Shown here piece after piece: positions 12,836 through 19,690 of a DNA stretch of 39,667 bases. Within the stretch, counting starts at the first letter, position 1; every line of letters starts with the position of its first letter. The position numbers and the translations under genes are program-made. The notes below the pieces were generated by a model. The model was not told the DNA's origin, ran no database searches, and saw only the letters and a list, made by a program, of their open reading frames with translations. The stretch spans positions 1-39,667 of IMG/VR virus record IMGVR_UViG_3300045902_000657; one strand, written 5' to 3'. Source of the DNA: a virus.

Positions 12836-13579
12836 TTGAGCCAACGCGCGTTCATCTTCGTCCCTGGAATCCTGCACGACCCCGGCTGGGCCACGGGCTG
12901 GATTGATCGCGCCTGCACATGGGTCAGCGCAAACCTCAAGGGCGACACCGCCCATGAGTTCGAGTATTACGCCCGGCCGCTGACGCGGCGCTTCACGCTC
13001 GACAAGCGCGGGCGCGAGCTGGCCAACCTCATCGCCGAACTCGCCGGCGGCAGCGTCATCCGCAAGCTGATCCTCGTCGGCCACTCGAATGGCGGCGAAG
13101 TCATCTGCCGAGCCCTCGCGAAACTCGCGCCCCACCTGAACCACGCCCGGCGCCGCCAGGGCGGTGAATCGTTCCTCGTTGACCGCGTGCATCTGCTCTC
13201 GCCGGCGTGCTCGGCGGACTTCGAGAACAACGGCCTCAACACCGCGCTCCTGGTCAACAACGTGGGCGACGTGTCGGTCTATGTCGCTGGGCGCGATGGG
13301 AAATTCCTCCATCCAATGTGGTGGGCGCGCATGAGCCGCGCCGTGGGGTTCCTCGGGCTGGGTTACGGGCTGCTTGGGCTCAAGGGGCCGCAGGACGTGG
13401 CCCCGGCCGTGATGGCGCGCGTTCACACTTTCACCGAACCGCAGTTCGAGCACGGGACATGGTTCGCCGATCACGTCTTCGGCAACACCATGCGCCTGGT
13501 CACCGCGCCGCGGGTTGAACCGCGGAGACGCGGAGACGCGGAGATCCAGGTGCCGCAAACGACGGGGGGAAGCCTGTGA
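12836..13579 (+). CDS. Alpha/beta-hydrolase-fold protein in the lysis position
   Basis: The product is about 247 aa if the TTG at 12836 is the start. No ATG or ribosome-binding site is evident, so the start is uncertain. The strand FIFVPGILHDPGW supplies the oxyanion-hole region. The nucleophile elbow is GHSNGG with Ser at about 84. Asp in NNVGDVSV and His in WFADHVFGN are candidates for the rest of the triad. The fold covers lipases and esterases. The gene sits between the repressor and a lipoprotein gene, where Mu-like phages keep endolysin and lysis genes, so envelope degradation is possible but inferred. The last ~20 residues (VEPRRRGDAE) come from a dispersed repeat. Confidence 0.7.
   Translation: MSQRAFIFVPGILHDPGWATGWIDRACTWVSANLKGDTAHEFEYYARPLTRRFTLDKRGRELANLIAELAGGSVIRKLILVGHSNGGEVICRALAKLAPHLNHARRRQGGESFLVDRVHLLSPACSADFENNGLNTALLVNNVGDVSVYVAGRDGKFLHPMWWARMSRAVGFLGLGYGLLGLKGPQDVAPAVMARVHTFTEPQFEHGTWFADHVFGNTMRLVTAPRVEPRRRGDAEIQVPQTTGGSL
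13515..13545. repeat. Half copy of dispersed palindromic repeat
   Basis: GTTGAACCGCGGAGACGCGG followed by AGACGCGGAG, left arm only. It is read as the C-terminal codons of the hydrolase. The next full copy begins 32 bases downstream. Confidence 0.7.
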
Positions 13580-13660
13580 ACCGCAGAGACGCAGAGACGC
13601 GGAGAAAAGCCATGACCCGAAAATTCCTTTTACCTCTGCGCCTCTGCGCCTCTGCGGTGA
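13577..13660. repeat. Dispersed palindromic repeat spanning a gene start
   Basis: The left arm TGAACCGCAGAGACGCAGAG and right arm CTCTGCGCCTCTGCGGTGAT bracket the start of the lipoprotein gene. The left arm supplies the ribosome-binding site (CGGAGAAAAGCC) and the right arm encodes the middle of its signal peptide. Confidence 0.8.
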
Positions 13661-13947
13661 TCGCTGCGCTGGTCACCGGCTGTTCGCTCGTGCCGCGCAA
13701 CACCCTGCGCATCGGCACGGTCACCATCAGTTCGCCCAAGGACGTGACGCTCGAAGACTTCGCGTTGAGCACCGGCCCCGACGGCACGGTGGTCGTCACC
13801 TTCAAGCGGCTGACCTCCACCAATTCCCCCGCCGTGATTGACAAGGCTGCGGCGGGCCAGGTCGCGATCAACGAGAGCATCAAACGCATCGCCGGCGAAG
13901 TCGCCGAACGCGCCGCGGCTGGAGCCGCCAAGGGGGTTACCCCGTGA
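13612..13947 (+). CDS. Small lipoprotein with repeat-encoded signal peptide
   Basis: The product is 111 aa. The ATG at 13612 follows CGGAGAAAAGCC. The signal peptide MTRKFLLPLRLCASAVIAAL ends in a lipobox LVTGC, so lipidation at C24 or so is expected. The mature part is small and Thr/Val-rich (LRIGTVTISSPKDVTLEDFA), with an amphipathic C-terminal helix (ESIKRIAGEVAERAAAGAAK). The core LRLCASAVI of the signal is encoded by the right arm of a dispersed palindrome. Lying between the hydrolase and a membrane protein, it could be a spanin-like or exclusion lipoprotein; neither is shown. Confidence 0.7.
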   Translation: MTRKFLLPLRLCASAVIAALVTGCSLVPRNTLRIGTVTISSPKDVTLEDFALSTGPDGTVVVTFKRLTSTNSPAVIDKAAAGQVAINESIKRIAGEVAERAAAGAAKGVTP

Positions 13948-14047
13948 ACCAACTCCACAAAGCCCGGACCACAAACACGATGAGGGCGCCAACCGCAACC
14001 AACACCGCAAAACCCATCATCGCCTCGAATTGCCGCTCTGGGATCAC
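13937..14047 (-). CDS. Possible small antisense membrane peptide
   Basis: The 115-bp gap between the lipoprotein and the DUF2730-like gene has no good plus-strand frame. On the minus strand a 36-codon frame (GTG at 14047) reads VIPERQFEAMMGFAVLVAVG and ALIVFVVRALWSWFTG. That is a textbook single membrane helix with a charged start and an aromatic end. It has no clear ribosome-binding site and opposes the operon. It may be chance or a small lysis or holin-like product. Confidence 0.25.
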   Translation of the reverse strand: MIPERQFEAMMGFAVLVAVGALIVFVVRALWSWFTG

Positions 14048-14061
14048 CCGCGAAGACTGAC

Positions 14062-14466
14062 ATGAACGAAACCGTGACGCAATGGCTCGTGATTGGCGCC
14101 GTGGTTTACGCGCTGGGCTTCCTCCTGCAGATCGCCACCGCCGCGGTGGCGCTGGCGAAAATCAACAAGGCGCAGAAGCGCGAGGTGTCTTTCGCCGAGG
14201 AGTTCGCGACCCGCAGCGACGTGCGGACGATCAACGACCGCGTGAGCATCACTGAGCGCACGCTGGTCGAGATCCGCCAGGAGATGAAGACCGACCTGGC
14301 CACGCTCCAGCGCGAAGGCTCGGCCCGCGCCGCGAGCATCTACAAGCACGTCGAGGAGGTGCGCACCAACCTCGCCGCGCACATCGAGCGCGTGGACGAC
14401 AAACTCGACCAGGTGCCCCACCAGACCGTGGCGATGCTGCGGGCGACGAAAGGACTAATCTCGTGA
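14062..14466 (+). CDS. DUF2730-like membrane/coiled-coil protein (Mu gp25 position)
   Basis: The product is 134 aa. There is one N-terminal membrane helix (WLVIGAVVYALGFLLQIATA). A long charged coiled coil follows (TRSDVRTINDRVSITERTLV; ARAASIYKHVEEVRTNLAAH). This build and its position directly before the gp26-like and DUF3486 genes match Mu gp25 (DUF2730). The molecular role of the family is not known to me. The stop overlaps the next start (TGATG). Confidence 0.65.
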   Translation: MNETVTQWLVIGAVVYALGFLLQIATAAVALAKINKAQKREVSFAEEFATRSDVRTINDRVSITERTLVEIRQEMKTDLATLQREGSARAASIYKHVEEVRTNLAAHIERVDDKLDQVPHQTVAMLRATKGLIS

Positions 14467-14717
14467 TGCCGCCCGGCCAGCTCCGCACCAACCTGCTGGT
14501 GGCCCTCCGCGGCGCCGGCGGCCAGCCACTCGCCGAGAGCGTGCTGGTGGAAACCATCGTGGGCGCCTCGCCCGGCACGCCGCGCGACGCGGTGCGCGCG
14601 CAATTGCGCGAGCTGGAGCGACTGCAACTGCTCACGGCCGTCCACGATCCGGTGCTCGACCAGAACTGCTGGGCCTTGACCACGGCCGGCGAGGCCAGGG
14701 CCAACCAACTCCGATGA
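14466..14717 (+). CDS. Winged-helix protein, Mu gp26-like
   Basis: The product is 83 aa. It is a compact winged helix: TNLLVALRGAGGQPLAESVL, then PRDAVRAQLRELERLQLLTA as the recognition region, then a wing NCWALTTAGEARA. Proteins like this lie just upstream of the small terminase in many Mu-like phages. They probably bind DNA, though their role is not settled. ATG 14466 overlaps the stop of the preceding gene. Confidence 0.65.
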   Translation: MPPGQLRTNLLVALRGAGGQPLAESVLVETIVGASPGTPRDAVRAQLRELERLQLLTAVHDPVLDQNCWALTTAGEARANQLR

Positions 14718-14720
14718 GCC

Positions 14721-15308
14721 ATGCCGCAACCCAACTTGGAATCCGAACTGACCGAGCCGCAGGTGGAGCAGCTCGACGCGCTGGTGCTGGGCGGACGGCA
14801 CACCTTCGAGCAGCTTGCCGCGTTCTGCCAGTCGCAGGGCTGGCCCTCGCGCTCGCTGGGTTCGTGGACCGGCTACAAGCGGCGGGCGCAACAGCGGTCG
14901 GTCGAACGCTCGATCAGCGATGGCACGTCGCTCCGGCAGACCATCGAGAAACTGGCGGCGGGCGAAACCGACCACCAGGTCCAGTCGATCCTGCGGCTGC
15001 TCGGCCATATCACGATGCAACTCGCGGCCAACGGCACGGCCTCACCGGACCAGTTGCAACTTGCCCAGCGGCTCACGGCGCTCCTGGTCGAAGCGGAGGG
15101 GATGAAAGGCCGGGCCAGGCTGGAAGAGCAGAAGCTCGGGCAACGCCAGCAGGCCATCAACCTGGACCGCGAGAAGTTCATCGAGGCGACGCGCAAGAAG
15201 GTGGACGCCGGGCTGGACGAGATCGCGGAACTCTTCAAGCGCGCGCCGGAACTCCTGGCCGAGTTCACCGCGCTGCGCAGCAAACTTTCGCAACGCCTCG
15301 GCGAGTGA
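14721..15308 (+). CDS. DUF3486 small terminase (Mu gp27-like)
   Basis: The product is 195 aa. The N-terminal helix-turn-helix region (LDALVLGGRHTFEQLAAFCQ then PSRSLGSWTGYKRR) and the long helical middle and C-terminus (EEQKLGQRQQAINLDREKFI) fit the DUF3486 family, which gives pac-site recognition in Mu-like packaging. The product should work with the next gene. The stop overlaps a GTG start (GTGA). Confidence 0.75.
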   Translation: MPQPNLESELTEPQVEQLDALVLGGRHTFEQLAAFCQSQGWPSRSLGSWTGYKRRAQQRSVERSISDGTSLRQTIEKLAAGETDHQVQSILRLLGHITMQLAANGTASPDQLQLAQRLTALLVEAEGMKGRARLEEQKLGQRQQAINLDREKFIEATRKKVDAGLDEIAELFKRAPELLAEFTALRSKLSQRLGE

Positions 15309-17551
15309 GCACCCATTCCCAACGAGAAGTCCGGCCCGGTAGCGGAGCCACGCAGAGCCGACCTGAATCGGCGCGCGCCGCGAAGGGAGTCGCAAGTGGG
15401 CCGGACGCCCTTTCCAAACTCGACGCCCGGATCGGCACCGACCGCCGCGCCGTGCGCGCGCCGCGCGTCGCGAGCTTCCGCGAGTTCCTCGAACAGCACG
15501 CCCGCGTTCCCACCGGTCGCGGCGAGCACGGCCCCTACACCTTCGCCGGGCGCGAGTGCCTGATCGAGATCGTGGACCTGGTGGACCGGGTCATCGCCTC
15601 GGCAGGCGGGCCGCCGTTGACCGACGCGACCATCGCGCTCTGCGGCGGCGCGCAGTTTGGCAAGTCCATCCTCGAACTCAACCTCGGCGCCTATCTCACC
15701 TCGTGCGCCTGGATGAACTGGGGCTTCTACCTGCCGGACAAGGGCCTGGTGGACGGCATGGTGCAGACCAAGTTCCGGCCCGACATCGTGGACCAGATCG
15801 ATTGGTTCGCCGCGATGACCAAGATCGGCAAGGCGGTGAACAAGTCGGGCAAAAGCGTCAACCGCATCGGCGCCTTCAGCGTCACGGACGGCCAGCGCCG
15901 CGCGCAGGGGATGATCCTGGGGCTCAACAAAATCCCCACCTCGTTCACCTTCGACGTGACGACCCTCGACGAGGTGGACGACATCAAGCCCGCGCGCGAA
16001 AAGTTCGTGCGCGGCCGCATGACGAGCAGCCCGGTGCGGCTCATGTTCAAGATCGGCACCCAGCGCGTCGCCGGCCGCGGCCAGCACAAGGCGTGGAAGG
16101 ACGGCAGCCAGGGCGTGATGCTGCACAAGTGCCCGAGCTGCGCGCACGAGCAGAATCTTGAGGAGGCATGGCCGCAGTGTTGCCGGATCAAAATTTCAAC
16201 AGGGCTGGCAGGTCGATTGCAGACGAAAGCCAATGATGGCGACCCGGAGCAAAACCAGCCCACCACCGGCCCCGCGTTGCAACGCCACGCCGGTGGCGAA
16301 TTTCCGCAACTCCAGGCCACGGGGGATTTCCGCCACGAGCCCAACGGCCCGGTGATCGCCACGCACGATCCCTCGCACCATTACTACTTCGCCTGCGTCA
16401 AATGCGGCAGCGAGCTGGACCGCACGCGCGCCGGCTTCCGCTGGTTCCATCGCCGGCCCGAGCAGATCGAGCTGCGCAACTGGTCTTTCCGCGTGTCGCA
16501 GTTCGGCGTCCCGGCCATCGATCTTTCGCAGATCGTCGCCGAATGGGTGCGCGCGGTCGCCGACCCGGAGGCGATGACGACGTTCAACTGCGACCGGCGG
16601 GCGATGCCGGAGAGCACGGCGCAGAAGATCACCACGGACATTCTCGACCGCGCGCGGCGCATCGAGGTGTTCGACCTGCAACCGCGCAAGCGCGAGCACG
16701 CGACGGCCTTCGCCGGCCTGGACACCGGCCGGCGCTGCTGGTTCTTCGCCCGCGAGGTCGAGCGGCCGGATGTGAAGCGCCTCCTCCATGCGGAGCAGAT
16801 CGCGCTGGGCAACGTGGTCGAGCGCACCTTCACCCTCTGCCAGTTGCTCGGCATCTCGGCGCTGTTCATCGATCAGGCGCCGGCCACGGACGAGGCGCGG
16901 ACACTGGCGCTCAAACTCAACGGCCTGGAAAACCTCGGCACCTGGCCGCGTGTGCCGGACAACAAGGATGCCTGGCTGAGTTTCCCGGCGCCGCCGGGGG
17001 GGCATGGCGGCCTCACCTGGGACGGGCGCAACCAGCGCTGGCAGGGGCTGCGCTGCGCGGTGGTGGCATTCACCAAGACCAGGCTCGGCTCCGGCATCGA
17101 GCAGGGGTTCGATATTTTCGAGAAGGGCGGGCAGACGATGTTCGCCCCGCTGATCCGGTGCAACCGCTTCGAGACCATCGACCGCGTGGTGCGTGAGTTT
17201 CTCACGCCGGCCGAGAACGTCAGCGAGGTCATCTTCCCCGGCAAGGGCCAACCCTACATACGCACCGCGCCGGCCATGCGGCTGCCGCGCAAAGGCAGCG
17301 GCACCGCCCCGATCCTCAACCTCCTCGATGACCACCTGCTCGTTGGCTCGGAGCGCGAGGAGGACAACGGGCAGCTCGGCGACTACGTGGACGCTTGCGA
17401 GAACCATCTCCTCCTGGCCGACGGATACAGCGGGCTAGCGGAGCTGGTGGTGGGCATCGGCGGCGTGAAGCAAAAGGCCGCCCTGCAATCCCTCGCCGGC
17501 CGCGACCGCCTGGCAGGACAACGACTGATGAAAATGGGGGTGCCTCTGTGA
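15305..17551 (+). CDS. Large terminase (GpA-like ATPase/nuclease)
   Basis: The product is 748 aa from the GTG overlapping the small-terminase stop. Walker A is GGAQFGKS (114-121) and the Walker B region is VTTLDEVDD (218-226). Two Cys pairs, CPSC (276-279) and CVKC (about 365), flank a Pro/Gln-rich linker and resemble the zinc-binding insert of lambda GpA-type terminases. The nuclease domain starts near FAGLDTGRRCWFF with a further acidic region around LFIDQAPATDE. This enzyme drives DNA into the prohead and cuts it. The zinc-containing layout differs from the usual Mu gp28 protein, so this module may have been swapped. The first ~35 residues are low-complexity and the true start could lie further in. 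Confidence 0.8.
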   Translation: MSTHSQREVRPGSGATQSRPESARAAKGVASGPDALSKLDARIGTDRRAVRAPRVASFREFLEQHARVPTGRGEHGPYTFAGRECLIEIVDLVDRVIASAGGPPLTDATIALCGGAQFGKSILELNLGAYLTSCAWMNWGFYLPDKGLVDGMVQTKFRPDIVDQIDWFAAMTKIGKAVNKSGKSVNRIGAFSVTDGQRRAQGMILGLNKIPTSFTFDVTTLDEVDDIKPAREKFVRGRMTSSPVRLMFKIGTQRVAGRGQHKAWKDGSQGVMLHKCPSCAHEQNLEEAWPQCCRIKISTGLAGRLQTKANDGDPEQNQPTTGPALQRHAGGEFPQLQATGDFRHEPNGPVIATHDPSHHYYFACVKCGSELDRTRAGFRWFHRRPEQIELRNWSFRVSQFGVPAIDLSQIVAEWVRAVADPEAMTTFNCDRRAMPESTAQKITTDILDRARRIEVFDLQPRKREHATAFAGLDTGRRCWFFAREVERPDVKRLLHAEQIALGNVVERTFTLCQLLGISALFIDQAPATDEARTLALKLNGLENLGTWPRVPDNKDAWLSFPAPPGGHGGLTWDGRNQRWQGLRCAVVAFTKTRLGSGIEQGFDIFEKGGQTMFAPLIRCNRFETIDRVVREFLTPAENVSEVIFPGKGQPYIRTAPAMRLPRKGSGTAPILNLLDDHLLVGSEREEDNGQLGDYVDACENHLLLADGYSGLAELVVGIGGVKQKAALQSLAGRDRLAGQRLMKMGVPL

Positions 17552-17599
17552 AATGGCTTGCCCTGATTTTCGGGTTCGCGGCATTTTCGATTTACGCGA

Positions 17600-17971
17600 A
17601 TGAACCCCGGCTCCGCTGTCCTGACACCCGAAACTGCGCACGATGCCTGTGCGCGGGGTCCAGCGCGCGGCGTGAGGCTCTTCCTGACGGAAGCCGAAGC
17701 CGAGAAAATCGGACGCGGGGTGGAATGGCGCCGGAGGCTCGCCGAACTGGAACGGCGCCGGCGCCGGCAGCAGTCCCGATTCGACGCCTTGCAGGCCTCC
17801 CTGGATCGGCTTCTGGAATATGCCGCCGCCGAGGAGCTGAGCCGGCGCAAGCTGGCCGTGAAGATCGGCATCCCCGAATCTTCCCTGCGCAAGATCGGCA
17901 GCGGCCGGGTCAACCCGTCCGACTGGCTGCCGCGGCTGGAAGCCGCCCTCGCGAAACTCAAGCTCTCGTAG
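17600..17971 (+). CDS. Small helix-turn-helix protein between terminase and portal
   Basis: The product is 123 aa. The N-terminal part is a charged coiled coil (EWRRRLAELERRRRRQQSRF). The C-terminal 45 residues form an XRE-like helix-turn-helix (EELSRRKLAVKIGIPESSLR; PSDWLPRLEAALAKL). There is no strong ribosome-binding site at ATG 17600. An overlapping frame starts with GTG 17548 (GTGA overlap with terminase) and reads KWLALIFGFAAFSIYANEPR, a good signal peptide, but it stays open to 18156 in low-quality sequence. The two may be nested genes, or the signal frame may be chance. Confidence 0.55.
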   Translation: MNPGSAVLTPETAHDACARGPARGVRLFLTEAEAEKIGRGVEWRRRLAELERRRRRQQSRFDALQASLDRLLEYAAAEELSRRKLAVKIGIPESSLRKIGSGRVNPSDWLPRLEAALAKLKLS

Positions 17972-18148
17972 TCCGCGGTCCACGGACCCGGCCGGCGCTC
18001 CCGGAGGCGCTCCCCCACCTTCACCCTTCCGCGCCCGGCGGCGTCCACCACAGGGCTCCGCTCACCTCCGGCGGCGCCTTCACCCCCGCCGCCGGGTCGC
18101 GCTTTCCCGCGCCCGCCCCCCGCGCCTTTTTTTTTGGCGGAGGTCGCC
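17972..18148. other. Intergenic gap with C-rich tract and T9 run
   Basis: The 177 bases between the small HTH gene and the portal are C/G-rich, with a short palindrome (GGTCCACGGACC region near 17980) and a run of nine T bases (18127-18135) flanked by GCGCC and GGCGG. No promoter was identified. A C-rich tract followed by a T run could affect transcription, but the ribosome-binding site follows within a few bases, so the portal is expected to be translated from here. Confidence 0.4.
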
Positions 18149-19690
18149 ATGACTGACGCCCCCGCCATCCGGCCGGAGGTGAACACCGGCGCCAGCGCGA
18201 TCTCGACGGAGCGCATCGAGCGCGCGATCCAGTTGCGCTACTCGCCGTTCCCGGAGCTGACGATGGAGCTGCTGACCCGGCAGTTGAACGGGTTCCGCAT
18301 CGGGCACCTGGCGCCGATGGCCCGCACCTGGGAGATCATGTTTGAGCGCGACGGCGAACTTGCCAGCCCGGCGCTCAAGCGCTTTGCCGATGCCGCGCGG
18401 CTCCCCTGGGACATCGAGAAATCGGAGGACTCCGCCGAGGCCGACGCGCACGCCGAGGCGCTGCGCTACTTCTACACTCACCTCACGGCGACCAGCGTGC
18501 TGGACCAGGATGAAACCGGCGGACTGAACCTGCTGCTCCGCCAGGTCATGACGGCGCACGCGCACCGTTACAGCGTCCACGAGATCCTTTTTCGCGTGGA
18601 CAACGCCGCGCGGCGCGAGGTCACCGCCGAGTTCCGCCACTGCCCCGTGTGGTTCTTCGAGTCTCGCCGCGGCCGGCTTGGCTTCCTGCGGCGCGAGGGC
18701 GACTGGCAGGGTGAACTGCTGGCGCCGGGCCGCTGGTTGCGCGCCGTTGGCGCCGGCCACATGCGGCCGTGCTCCATCGCCTATGCGGTCAAACATTTCC
18801 CGTTGCGCGACTGGCTCCTGTTCAGTTCGCGCTTCGGCCTGCCCGGCGTCCACGGCAAGACCGACGCGGCCAAGGGATCGCAGGAGTGGGAGGATTTCGC
18901 CGCCGCGCTGACCGCCTTCGCCAACGACTGGGTCACGCTCACCAACCGCGGCGCCGAGATCACGCTCGTGGACGCCGCCAAATCCAGCGCCGCGCTGCCG
19001 TTCAAGGACCTGGTCGAGCGCAGCGACCGCCTGTATGCGCGCCTCTTTCGCGGCGGCGACCTGAGCACGCAGAGCCGCGAGGGCGACGCGCGCGGCGCCA
19101 GTCTCCAGGACGAAGAGAAGGACGCGATGGCCGAGGACGACACGATCTGGCTGACCGAGACGTGCAATGCCGGCGTGGATGAACCGCTCATCGCCTACCT
19201 CTTCAACACGCCGCCCAAGGCGTGGTTCAAGCTGATGGTCCGCAAGAAGCCGGAGACCGACCGCGAAGTGAAGGGCATGGAGTTCCTCGCCAGGCACGGC
19301 GGTCGCGTTGCCCTGCGCACCGCCCACGAGCGCCTGCAGATCCCCGAGGCTGACGAGGGCGAGGAGACGTTGAGCGCGCCCGTTGCAACGCCCGTGCAAG
19401 CGCCCGGCGGTGAACCCGCCCCGGACGCGGTGGAGAACACCGGCAACGCCGGCCCCGACGTCGTCGCCTACGCCCGCAGCGTGGCTGATGAAGTTGCGCC
19501 GGTCATCGAACGGCTGCAGCGGATACTCGCCATCCAGGACGACGCGCTCATGGAGCGGAAGCTCCGTGAGTTCTACGCCGATTTCCCGCAGCTCGAAAAA
19601 GATCTGCTCGCCGATCCCCGGCCCGCGCGCGTGCTGGAGGAACTGACCGCCCGCGCGCTGGTCAAGGGATTCACCCGGAGACGCTCATGA
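18149..19690 (+). CDS. DUF935 portal protein (Mu gp29-like)
   Basis: The product is 513 aa, the normal size for this family. ATG 18149 is fixed by GGCGGAGGTCGCC. Recognisable blocks are LTRQLNGFRIGHLAPMARTW near the start, the core HEILFRVDNAARREVTAEFR, and RDWLLFSSRFGLPGVHGKTD typical of DUF935. Portals form the dodecameric ring at one vertex through which DNA passes and to which the tail joins. The C-terminal region is helical and acidic after about residue 420. The stop overlaps the protease start by 4 bases (ATGA). Confidence 0.85.
   Translation: MTDAPAIRPEVNTGASAISTERIERAIQLRYSPFPELTMELLTRQLNGFRIGHLAPMARTWEIMFERDGELASPALKRFADAARLPWDIEKSEDSAEADAHAEALRYFYTHLTATSVLDQDETGGLNLLLRQVMTAHAHRYSVHEILFRVDNAARREVTAEFRHCPVWFFESRRGRLGFLRREGDWQGELLAPGRWLRAVGAGHMRPCSIAYAVKHFPLRDWLLFSSRFGLPGVHGKTDAAKGSQEWEDFAAALTAFANDWVTLTNRGAEITLVDAAKSSAALPFKDLVERSDRLYARLFRGGDLSTQSREGDARGASLQDEEKDAMAEDDTIWLTETCNAGVDEPLIAYLFNTPPKAWFKLMVRKKPETDREVKGMEFLARHGGRVALRTAHERLQIPEADEGEETLSAPVATPVQAPGGEPAPDAVENTGNAGPDVVAYARSVADEVAPVIERLQRILAIQDDALMERKLREFYADFPQLEKDLLADPRPARVLEELTARALVKGFTRRRS

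Noticed and set aside
12673-12855. Minus-strand basic frame (MNARWLNAQRYKMKTGGAPV) overlapping the hydrolase start
   Set aside because: It would run antisense across the start of a well-supported gene, has no ribosome-binding site, and ends in low-quality sequence. The hydrolase start is poor, so it cannot be excluded outright.
14714-15304. Extension of the large-terminase frame upstream to 14714
   Set aside because: It would cover the whole DUF3486 gene in another frame. The GTG at 15305 overlapping the small-terminase stop explains the data better.
18127-18135. T9 run before the portal gene as an intrinsic terminator
   Set aside because: Only a very short GCC/GGC pair flanks the run and no stable GC hairpin precedes it. 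The portal ribosome-binding site follows at once, so termination here makes little sense.
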